Part shown: positions 36,797 to 44,185 of the stretch, one piece after another
Position numbering within the stretch: position 1 is the stretch's first letter
Layout of the letters: each line of letters begins with the position of its first letter
Source: Flavobacterium sp. KACC 22763
GTDB taxonomy: Bacteria > Bacteroidota > Bacteroidia > Flavobacteriales > Flavobacteriaceae
Assembly: GCF_028736155.1 (NCBI RefSeq)
Contig: NZ_CP117879.1
Coordinates: 1,550,001 to 1,614,000 of the forward strand
Direction of reading: 5' to 3'
DNA length: 64,000 nucleotides
Made by a program: the position numbers and the translations under genes
Notes under the pieces: generated by a model
Told to the model about the DNA's origin: nothing
The model's database searches: none
The model's input: only the letters and a program-made list of their open reading frames with translations

Positions 36797-36882
36797 TAAA
36801 CATAACCCGTGGTTTCAACCACGGGTATGCAATCAAAAAACAATCTATATGGGCCCGCGGTTGAAACCACTGGCTATATCTA
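36797..36882. repeat. Inverted pair of the GGTTGAAACCAC dispersed element
   Basis: GTGGTTTCAACCACGGG on the left is inverted as GCCCGCGGTTGAAACCAC on the right; the flank TGGCTATATCTAA resembles that of the 22.68-kb copy. No ORF. Confidence 0.65.
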
Positions 36883-36958
36883 AATATTATTTATTCTATG
36901 CTCAAATCTGAAATCAAAAATCTCTTAACTTAAGACATTGATCTTTAGATAGTAATTA

Positions 36959-37031
36959 AAATTGTAAAAGATGGTTTTAGCTTAAACAACAACCATGTTA
37001 ATTTGGCTAAAGCCCATCTTATTTACAATTT
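36959..37031. repeat. Large imperfect hairpin, intergenic
   Basis: AAATTGTAAAAGATGG-TTTTAGC pairs with GCTAAA-GCCCATCTTATTTACAATTT across about 24 nt. Together with the previous repeat it fills the 36664-37117 gap; no gene or promoter was seen there. Confidence 0.55.
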
Positions 37032-37117
37032 CTAAAATCCCATAGTTAAAACTAGAGACTATTCAAAAAACAATAATATAATTTAACCAACAGCTTAATT
37101 ATATTATAAACTGATTT

Positions 37118-38128
37118 TTAAATAACCTGAAATCCAAATGCATATGGATCGTCGCTTTCATCAATTATAATATTATTATATCCGTATACTTTTGCCCATC
37201 CTTGAATGCTTGGAACAATAGCTGGAATATCTCCGATAGAAGTTTCTTCTACGACTTTTCCAATAAACTTACTTCCAATATAACTTTCGTGAATAAACTC
37301 TTCTCCTTTTTTCAATTTTCCTTTAGCGTGCAATTGTGCCATTCGGGCTGATGTACCCGTTCCACATGGTGAACGGTCGATTGCTTTGTCACCATAAAAA
37401 ACAGCATTTCTGCCAGATGATGTTGAGTCAATAGGCGATCCTGTCCATAACATATGTGATACATCTCGAATTGTATCATTCTCTGGGTGGATGAAATAAT
37501 CTGGATATTTTTCGTTAATTTTTTTACGCACTTCCTGACTATACTGAACAATTTTACTTGCTGTAAAATCCTGAACACCAGAAAAATTCTTTTGCGGATC
37601 GACAATGGCATAGTAATTTCCTCCGTAAGCCACATCAAAAACAATTTCGCCCAATTCTGGACAATCAATAGTAAGTCCTTCTGCCGCTAGATACGATTTA
37701 ACGTTGGTCAGACGTACCCAATCTACCTTTTTGCCTGTTTGTTGATATTCGATGTGCACTAAACCTGCAGGCGCTTCCATTTTAATAATTCCAGGAACTT
37801 TTGGAGTCACCAAACCTTCTTCGACAGCAATTGTAATAGTTCCAATTGTTCCGTGTCCGCACATTGGCAGACAGCCAGAAGTTTCAATAAACAAAATTCC
37901 AAAATCATTATCAGGATTACTTGGCGGATACAAAATGCTTCCGCTCATCATATCGTGCCCTCTTGGTTCAAACATTAATCCTTTACGAATCCAATCATAT
38001 TCTTTTAAGAAATGCTGCCGTTTTTCGCTCATCGAATTGCCTTGTAGATTTGGTCCGCCACCGGCAACAACCCTAACTGGATTCCCGCACGTATGAGCAT
38101 CTACGCAAAAAAAAGTTTTCTTTACCAT
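37118..38128 (-). CDS. 4-hydroxyproline 2-epimerase (proline racemase family)
   Basis: The protein has 336 aa, the family's length. Both catalytic cysteines are present: Cys90 in CLPMCGHGTIG and Cys255 in RSPCGTGTSA; a Cys at the second site with the MCGH context is typical of hydroxyproline epimerases and proline racemases, while 3-hydroxyproline dehydratases have Thr there. It converts trans-4-hydroxy-L-proline to cis-4-hydroxy-D-proline. It starts 1 nt after the aldehyde dehydrogenase stop. Confidence 0.9.
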   Translation of the reverse strand: MVKKTFFCVDAHTCGNPVRVVAGGGPNLQGNSMSEKRQHFLKEYDWIRKGLMFEPRGHDMMSGSILYPPSNPDNDFGILFIETSGCLPMCGHGTIGTITIAVEEGLVTPKVPGIIKMEAPAGLVHIEYQQTGKKVDWVRLTNVKSYLAAEGLTIDCPELGEIVFDVAYGGNYYAIVDPQKNFSGVQDFTASKIVQYSQEVRKKINEKYPDYFIHPENDTIRDVSHMLWTGSPIDSTSSGRNAVFYGDKAIDRSPCGTGTSARMAQLHAKGKLKKGEEFIHESYIGSKFIGKVVEETSIGDIPAIVPSIQGWAKVYGYNNIIIDESDDPYAFGFQVI

Positions 38129-38129
38129 T

Positions 38130-39713
38130 TTATATTTGAGATAGTGTTAGTTTATTATTTACTGTACGAACAATTTGCAGCGGATTCTCGTTTTGTAATT
38201 CAGCTGGCAGCAAATGATCTGGCCAATTCTGAAAACTTACTGGACGCACCCATCTATACACTGCATCTATACCAACTGCTGTGTAACGTGAATCTGAAGA
38301 TGCAGGATAAGGTCCTCCGTGAAGCATAGAAGCACAAACTTCTACACCTGTAGGAACACCATTATAGATCAAACGACCTACACGATTCTGTAAAGCACCA
38401 ATTATTCCTTTATGAGATTCAATTTCGTTCTCCTCACTTATGATTGTTCCTGTCAGCTGTCCTTCAAGCTTAGAAATTACCTCTATTAATTCAGCTTCAT
38501 TTTCGCATTCAATTAAAATAGAAAATGGTCCAAAAACTTCATTGTGCAATACTGCATTTTTTAAAAATTCTTTTCCATCAACTTTTAAGACAGTTGAAGC
38601 ACCGTGATTTGGTGTTGTCTCTCCTTTAAATTGCGCTATTCTTGAAACTCCATTCTGCTCTTCTATTTTTGCAATTCCGTTATTAAAATCAGCATAAATA
38701 GAAGGGTGCAGCATACAGCCTGGCTGAATTTTTTCGATTGCCTGATCCAACTTTTCAGTAAAATCATTTAATTCTTCTCCTTTCAAAGCAAGCAATAACC
38801 CTGGATTCGTACAAAATTGCCCAGCTCCCAAAGTAATAGAACCCGCATAAGCCGTTGCCCATTTTTGGCTATTTTTTTTCAAAGCATTAGGCAATAATAC
38901 CACTGGATTAATACTTCCCATTTCGGCAAATACTGGAATTGGTTCTGGGCGCTGTGCAGCTAAATCGCACAAAGCTCGTCCGCCTTTAATGCTTCCTGTA
39001 AAACCAACTCCTTTTACCAATGGATGTTTTACCAAACTTGTCCCAAGCGTTCTTCCATCACCTATAAGGTTAGAAAAAACACCCTCTGGCATATTAGTTT
39101 TCTTAGCCGCTTTTATGATTGCCGAAGCAACCATTTCGCCTGTTCCTATATGCATAGAGTGGCTTTTTACAATAACTGGACAACCCGCAGCCAAAGCTGA
39201 AGCTGTATCTCCTCCGCTTGTAGAGAATGCAAAAGGAAAGTTACTTGATCCAAAAACCACAATTGGTCCTAGAGGTGTTAACATTTTGCGTAAATCTTCT
39301 TTTGGCGCAGGCTGTCTGTCAATTATTGCTGTATCTATTGTAGCTTGCACCCAGCTTCCTTCTGTAAGCATATCGGCAAAAGCTTTCAACTGGCCGATTG
39401 TTCTTCCGCGTTCTCCTTCTGCTCTACCTCTCGGATAACCCGATTCGGTGCAATATTGAACTAAAAGATCATCTCCTAATGCTAAAATTTCATCTGCAAT
39501 AGCGTTTAAAAATTTAGCTTTTTCAATACCAGAATAATTTTTATAACTCGCAAATGCTTGATTGGCTAGCGCAACCGCTTCTTCAATTTCATCTTGAGTT
39601 GCCTCTGTAAAAACCCATGGATTTTCTGTATTCAATAGCGGATTAAACGTTTTTAGTATTTTTGTACCGCCTGCTTTTAGCTGGCTTCCTATATAATTTT
39701 TTCCTGTAATCAT
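38130..39713 (-). CDS. Aldehyde dehydrogenase, likely 2-oxoglutarate semialdehyde (2,5-dioxovalerate) dehydrogenase
   Basis: The protein has 527 aa, in the KGSADH-like length range. Catalytic Cys301 (GAGQFCTNPG) and Glu264 (FAEMGSINP) are present, with the NAD-binding FTGSIKGG at about 238-245. The GQFCTNPG form is the one seen in 2-oxoglutarate-semialdehyde dehydrogenases of hydroxyproline and sugar-acid pathways. It would oxidise the product of the DHDPS-like deaminase to 2-oxoglutarate. It is adjacent to the epimerase (1 nt). Confidence 0.88.
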   Translation of the reverse strand: MITGKNYIGSQLKAGGTKILKTFNPLLNTENPWVFTEATQDEIEEAVALANQAFASYKNYSGIEKAKFLNAIADEILALGDDLLVQYCTESGYPRGRAEGERGRTIGQLKAFADMLTEGSWVQATIDTAIIDRQPAPKEDLRKMLTPLGPIVVFGSSNFPFAFSTSGGDTASALAAGCPVIVKSHSMHIGTGEMVASAIIKAAKKTNMPEGVFSNLIGDGRTLGTSLVKHPLVKGVGFTGSIKGGRALCDLAAQRPEPIPVFAEMGSINPVVLLPNALKKNSQKWATAYAGSITLGAGQFCTNPGLLLALKGEELNDFTEKLDQAIEKIQPGCMLHPSIYADFNNGIAKIEEQNGVSRIAQFKGETTPNHGASTVLKVDGKEFLKNAVLHNEVFGPFSILIECENEAELIEVISKLEGQLTGTIISEENEIESHKGIIGALQNRVGRLIYNGVPTGVEVCASMLHGGPYPASSDSRYTAVGIDAVYRWVRPVSFQNWPDHLLPAELQNENPLQIVRTVNNKLTLSQI

Positions 39714-39912
39714 GTTTTTTTCTTATAAATGAATTAAATGCCATTGTAGTTTTCAGCCACGATTTTAGTCTCAAGTTTCAGTCGCAGCCCCAGTAAACGC
39801 AGTAACCGAAAACCCTGACTGTAAATGGAAACTGAAAAACTGAGACTGCGACTGAAAGCTGAGAACCGAGACTGAAAACTAAAAAAGCAAAGCCAATCTT
39901 TTAAATATGCTA
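39714..39912. repeat. Intergenic purine-rich ACTGAAA-type repeat
   Basis: About 39,755-39,880 holds degenerate CTGAGACTG / ACTGAAAAC units in both orientations (GTTTCAGTCGCAG against CTGCGACTGAAAG), forming an imperfect inverted repeat. No ORF. Confidence 0.45.
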
Positions 39913-40827
39913 TTATAAATTTTTATAATCTGGTAAAGTTGGTCTTGTGCGCAATCCTTCAGCAATAATCGCTAAAACTCTTTCTCTTTCTGCTCCTTGC
40001 AATGGTAATCTTGGCGCACGAACATATTCTGAACCAATTCCTGTTGCAACTTCTGCCAATTTAATATTCTGAACTAAAAATGCATTAATATCCAATTCTA
40101 ATAAAGGTAAGAACCATCTATAGATTTTCAACGCTTCATCAAATCTTCCCGCTTTTGCCAATTTGTAAATTGCCACTGTTTCTTCAGGGAAAGCGCAAAC
40201 CAATCCAGAAACCCATCCATCAGAACCCATAAATAAGCTTTCTAATGCTAATGTGTCTACTCCTGATAATATTTTTAAACGATCTCCAAAGCGGTTGATC
40301 ATTCTAGTTACGTTAGAGATATCTCTAGTTGATTCTTTTACTGCTTGAATGTTATCGTATTTTAATAATTCTTCAAACATATCTAGAGTAACTTCAATTT
40401 TATAGTCGACTGGATTGTTGTAAACCATAATAGGAAGAGAAGTGTTTTTTGCCACTTCACTATAAAAAGTAACCGTTTCAAAATCAGATGCTTTGTAACG
40501 CATTGGAGGAAGCATCATTAATCCTTTTGCTCCATCTTGTTCAGCTTTATTAGCGGCCAAAATTGCATTTTTTGTAGACTGCTCTGCAATGTTCATAATT
40601 ACAGGCACTTTATTTTCTGTTAGTGCAACAGTATGTTTTACTAATTCTCTTTTTTCCTCCTCTAAAAGCGTACTGGCTTCACCTAAAGTCCCTCCTAAAA
40701 TAATTCCTGAAACTCCAGCATTTAATTGTGCCTTCATATTAACTTCAAACATATTGAAGTCTAATTTGTCATCTGCAGTAAATTTTGTAGTTACCGCTGG
40801 CATAACGCCATTCCATTGAATACTCAT
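39913..40827 (-). CDS. DHDPS/NAL-family lyase, likely 1-pyrroline-4-hydroxy-2-carboxylate deaminase
   Basis: The protein has 304 aa. Schiff-base Lys164 (IQAVKEST) and Tyr136 (IMVYNNP) are present, with GGTLGEAST in place of the GTTGE phosphate/carboxylate loop. DHDPS-like proteins in hydroxyproline clusters deaminate 1-pyrroline-4-hydroxy-2-carboxylate to 2,5-dioxovalerate. A true DapA role is unlikely, as dapA would be elsewhere with lysine genes. It is the first gene of the operon, divergent from the AraC regulator, behind a -7 element and the 21-bp repeat operator. Confidence 0.85.
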   Translation of the reverse strand: MSIQWNGVMPAVTTKFTADDKLDFNMFEVNMKAQLNAGVSGIILGGTLGEASTLLEEEKRELVKHTVALTENKVPVIMNIAEQSTKNAILAANKAEQDGAKGLMMLPPMRYKASDFETVTFYSEVAKNTSLPIMVYNNPVDYKIEVTLDMFEELLKYDNIQAVKESTRDISNVTRMINRFGDRLKILSGVDTLALESLFMGSDGWVSGLVCAFPEETVAIYKLAKAGRFDEALKIYRWFLPLLELDINAFLVQNIKLAEVATGIGSEYVRAPRLPLQGAERERVLAIIAEGLRTRPTLPDYKNL

Positions 40828-40849
40828 AATTTTAATTTTTTATTAAGGC

Positions 40850-40857
40850 CAAAATTA
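40850..40857 (-). promoter_or_regulatory. -7 element TAATTTTG of the hydroxyproline operon
   Basis: Perfect TAnnTTTG match 23 nt before the start codon; no -33 TTG, which fits an activator-dependent promoter. Confidence 0.6.
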
Positions 40858-40884
40858 TCTAGAAACAACAGAGCGCACCCTTTA

Positions 40885-40914
40885 AAAATTACCACAAAAT
40901 GATACTATATTACC
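40885..40914. promoter_or_regulatory. Candidate operator: AAAATTACC / TATATTACC, 21-bp direct repeat
   Basis: 9-mers at 40885-40893 and 40906-40914 are spaced by 21 bp. The first begins exactly 35 bp from the start of the -7 element. The region lies between the operon and the divergent AraC gene. Confidence 0.68.
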
Positions 40915-40976
40915 CTCTATAGTGGTAAATTTTAAAAAACTGAACATTATAGCATCATTTTTTTATTCAAATACAA

Positions 40977-40984
40977 TATATTTG
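40977..40984 (+). promoter_or_regulatory. -7 element TATATTTG of the AraC gene
   Basis: Perfect TAnnTTTG match 23 nt before the ATG. Confidence 0.5.
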
Positions 40985-41006
40985 ATCATAACTAACTAAC
41001 CACTAT

Positions 41007-41852
41007 ATGAAAGTTTTCCCATTTAAAATTCCAAAATCTGGAGAAGATCCCCTTATATATCAAGAAGATATCGAAGTATCATTCTATGATAAACTTCATC
41101 AGCATGAAGAAATTCAAATTAGTTTTATAGAAAAAGGAGAAGGAGCCGTTTTTGCCGGTGATACTATTTCGCAGTATCATGAAGGCGATATACTCGTAAT
41201 TGGAAGCAATTTGCCACATGTTTTTAGAAGCGACATTCAAGAAAATGTAATTTCTGTAATGCGTACTTTATTCTTTACATTCAATTCGTTCGGAAGAGAT
41301 TTTTTTGAATTGCCTACTTTTAGAAATATCCATCCCATTCTAGAAAGCAGTAAAAACGGATTCATAATTCATAACGCGCCCAAAAAAGTAGTCAAGTATT
41401 TTAAGAAACTAAAAAAAGCTGACAGCTATACCCGTTTTATATTATTTCTGGATATTTTAAAATGGCTCTCAACATCAGAAACTACTCCGCTTTCTAATTA
41501 TTTATATCAAAAGAAAATAACAGATAACGAAGGAAAAAGAATGCAGATTGTGTTTGAATATGTAATGACCAATTTCCACAAAAATATCACGCTTGATGAA
41601 ATTGCTTCGATTGCCAGTATGACCAAAAATGCCTTTTGCCGGTATTTTAAAGTCCGGACCAACAAGTCTTTTTTTCAATTTCTAATTGAAGTACGAATTG
41701 AGAGAGCGGCAAAATTATTATCTAATAATGAAGAACTCTCTGTTTTGGAAATTGCCGAATTATGCGGTTTCAATAATATTTCCAATTTTAATCGAAAGTT
41801 TAAGGAATTAAAACAGCTTTCGCCTTTACAATATAGAAAACTGAATTTGTAA
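41007..41852 (+). CDS. AraC-family regulator of the hydroxyproline/peptide locus
   Basis: The protein has 281 aa. The N-terminal cupin-like domain (HQHEEIQISFIEKGEGAVFAG, GDILVIGSNLPHVFRSD) senses an effector. The C-terminal 100 residues hold two helix-turn-helix motifs (ITLDEIASIASMTKNAFCRYFK and LSVLEIAELCGFNNISNFNRKFK). It is divergent from the operon's first gene. Three promoters in the locus share a 21-bp direct repeat placed like an AraC activator site, so I infer that this protein activates them, with hydroxyproline or a pathway intermediate as the likely signal. Confidence 0.88.
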   Translation: MKVFPFKIPKSGEDPLIYQEDIEVSFYDKLHQHEEIQISFIEKGEGAVFAGDTISQYHEGDILVIGSNLPHVFRSDIQENVISVMRTLFFTFNSFGRDFFELPTFRNIHPILESSKNGFIIHNAPKKVVKYFKKLKKADSYTRFILFLDILKWLSTSETTPLSNYLYQKKITDNEGKRMQIVFEYVMTNFHKNITLDEIASIASMTKNAFCRYFKVRTNKSFFQFLIEVRIERAAKLLSNNEELSVLEIAELCGFNNISNFNRKFKELKQLSPLQYRKLNL

Positions 41853-42034
41853 TATTTCATGTAGATTTTAAATGATTAAAGCAGATCAAAAAAATCTATA
41901 AAATCTGCTAAATCTGCGAGAGAAAAAATTGCTCGCAAAGTCGCCAAATCGCAAAGTTTTTTTTAGCCACAGATTATCAAGATTAAAAGGATTTTAGAAG
42001 CTGTGAGAGAAAAAAACATTCGCAAAGACACAAG

Positions 42035-42113
42035 GTAGAGACGCACTGCAGTGCGTCTAATGTATTGCAGATATACGTTGCGTAGACGCACTGCGGTATA
42101 TCTCTACAGATTA
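42035..42113. repeat. GACGCACTGCAGTGCGTC palindromic element, copy 1
   Basis: About 79 bp framed by GTAGAGACGC and a CTCTACAGATTA end. The left part is an 18-nt perfect palindrome; near-identical copies lie at 61351-61429 and 61533-61611. The stretch 41853-42034 before it is ordinary non-coding AT-rich sequence. Confidence 0.75.
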
Positions 42114-42131
42114 AACTTTCTCTTATATCAT

Positions 42132-42169
42132 AAAAAGGCTTTGATTTCATCAGAAATCAAAGCCTTTTT
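42132..42169. terminator. Bidirectional terminator between AraC and GH35 genes
   Basis: Perfect 16-bp stem (AAAAAGGCTTTGATTT / AAATCAAAGCCTTTTT) with a 6-nt loop, flanked by A and T runs. Confidence 0.88.
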
Positions 42170-42194
42170 TGTTATTTACGAAAAATAATCATTC

Positions 42195-44060
42195 TTACTT
42201 AACTTCACCTTTTTCAGGCTGTAAGTCCTCTAGAATTGGAGTTTCGGTCGATTTCACACTTGTTTGAATTTTGTCATTTTTTTGTTCAAAAATTACAATT
42301 TCATTAGTTCCCTCCTTCAGCCAACATCCTGGCACATATAAGGTTTGTTGTGGCCCAACACTCCAGTAACGTCCAATATTGATTCCGTTGATAAATACAA
42401 TACCTTTACCCCAATCACGCATATCAAGAAAAGTATCTCCTTTCTTAGTCAAATTAAAAGTCCCCTGATAAAGAGCAGGCTGTCCCGCTTTTGCATTGTT
42501 TTTGGCCTCAACAAGATTTGGCATTTTATCCATTGGCAAAGGATACATATTCCAGTCGCCAGTTATGGTTTGCCCGTTGATGATTACAGGCGAAATTATA
42601 CCTTTTGTACTATTTATGATTTTTGCTCCATAATTAATACGCCCCATGTTTTCAACGATAATGTCTAAAGTTGCATTAAAAGGAACGTCAATCGTACATT
42701 CATAGTTTTTGTAATAACTATTCAACTCAGCAACTTTTTGTCCATTAACATAAACAATAGCATAATCGCGAAGTCCTTTTAGCTCTAATTTCCCGCTAAT
42801 AGGCTGTTTGAATTTTTTGCTGTACCAAACATAACCGTACCCTTGATTCAATTCTTCAAAAGTCATCGGTTTTTCATTGTTTACCGGTTTAATTTTATTC
42901 TTCAACGATTCTAAAGCGACTGCTTTAGTTAATTTGATTTCTGGTATTGCAATGACATTAATTTTTGCGGGAACATTAGGTGTATTTGCTGTTTTTAATA
43001 AATCTCGAAGAGCATTATACTTTTCGGTTGCCCAGCCCGCCTCACTAATTGGAGCGTCATAATCATAGGAAGTTAAATCAGGTTGAATGTCATGATTTCC
43101 GTCATAATTAGCACCAGAGGTAAATCCGAAATTTGTTCCTCCATGAACCATATAATAGTTAAAAGAAACGCCAGCATCAAGATACTTTTTAGTTTGTTTT
43201 GCCACTTCTTCTGCACTTACTTTTGGAAAAGGTTCTGCCCAATGATCCAACCAGCCCGGATAAAATTCGGCAACCATATAAGGCCCCTTTCCTCCATTAA
43301 ATTTGTTTACTACTTCTTTTAACTTCGTAACATCGTCTTCTCCGTTAGCCGTTGGCAAAGCCCCTGGAAGTGCACCTTCAGCAAATAACCAGCTTCCGTC
43401 TGATGTGAAAAATGGCACATTAAAACCTACATCTTTTAACTGTTGGAAAACCGCAGCGCTATATTTTTTATGTTCCTCTATCGAAATATCTTTGCGTTGC
43501 GCAACATACGAACCAAATTCGTTTTCGCCCTGAACCATGATAATTGGTCCGCCATTGGTTACCAGTAAATTTTTCACCTGTCCATAAAGTGCTGTGAAAT
43601 ATGCTTTTGTCGCTGCCAAATACTGTTTGTTATTTCCTCTAATTACCATGTCTGGTACTTTTTGTAAAAACCAAGGATAGCCACCAAACTCCCATTCGGC
43701 ACACACATACGGACCAGGACGCAATATTACATAAAGCCCTTCTTCCTGAGCGATCTTGATATACTCAGCTACGTTTCTATTTTCGGTTTTAAAGTCCCAT
43801 ACTCCGGGAGCGGTCTCATGATAATTCCAAAAAACATACGTTGCCACGGCATTTAATCCCATGGCTTTCATCATTTGCAAGCGATGGCGCCAATATTCTT
43901 TAGGAATTCTGGCGTAATGCATCTCGCCACTATGAATTTGAATAGGCTTGCCGTCTAATACAAAATTGCTGTCTTTAATAGCAAATGTATGTTTTGTTTG
44001 CGCATTTGCTTTTCCGACCAGCAAAAGGAAAACAGATAAAATAAAAAGACTTTTTTTCAT
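42195..44060 (-). CDS. GH35 beta-galactosidase (short form)
   Basis: The protein has 621 aa with a signal peptide (1-20, KANA-Q). The TIM barrel holds the GH35 signature GPYVCAEWEFGGYPWFL, the acid/base Glu181 (QGENEFGS) and the nucleophile Glu265 (VAEFYPGW). C-terminal beta domains carry a galactose-binding-like fold. It removes terminal beta-galactose. It is the last gene of the galactoside locus, 125 nt after the GH2 gene, and ends at a strong bidirectional terminator. Confidence 0.92.
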   Translation of the reverse strand: MKKSLFILSVFLLLVGKANAQTKHTFAIKDSNFVLDGKPIQIHSGEMHYARIPKEYWRHRLQMMKAMGLNAVATYVFWNYHETAPGVWDFKTENRNVAEYIKIAQEEGLYVILRPGPYVCAEWEFGGYPWFLQKVPDMVIRGNNKQYLAATKAYFTALYGQVKNLLVTNGGPIIMVQGENEFGSYVAQRKDISIEEHKKYSAAVFQQLKDVGFNVPFFTSDGSWLFAEGALPGALPTANGEDDVTKLKEVVNKFNGGKGPYMVAEFYPGWLDHWAEPFPKVSAEEVAKQTKKYLDAGVSFNYYMVHGGTNFGFTSGANYDGNHDIQPDLTSYDYDAPISEAGWATEKYNALRDLLKTANTPNVPAKINVIAIPEIKLTKAVALESLKNKIKPVNNEKPMTFEELNQGYGYVWYSKKFKQPISGKLELKGLRDYAIVYVNGQKVAELNSYYKNYECTIDVPFNATLDIIVENMGRINYGAKIINSTKGIISPVIINGQTITGDWNMYPLPMDKMPNLVEAKNNAKAGQPALYQGTFNLTKKGDTFLDMRDWGKGIVFINGINIGRYWSVGPQQTLYVPGCWLKEGTNEIVIFEQKNDKIQTSVKSTETPILEDLQPEKGEVK

Positions 44061-44185
44061 TTGATGATATTTAGATTATTATATATTTTTTTAAAACACT
44101 GTTTTATTTCAATTTTCTGTTATTATTAATAGGGTTTACTTTGGTTCATTTTCGTACTTATGGAACCTCTATAAAAATTTCTCAT

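Noticed and set aside
38093..38329. Plus-strand 78-codon ORF spanning the epimerase/aldehyde dehydrogenase junction
   Set aside because: It is antisense to two well-supported genes and has no promoter or family features.
39913..40827. Lysine-pathway dapA
   Set aside because: It has the DHDPS fold residues, but it heads an operon with hydroxyproline epimerase, D-amino acid oxidoreductase and KGSADH-like dehydrogenase, which fits the deaminase role better.
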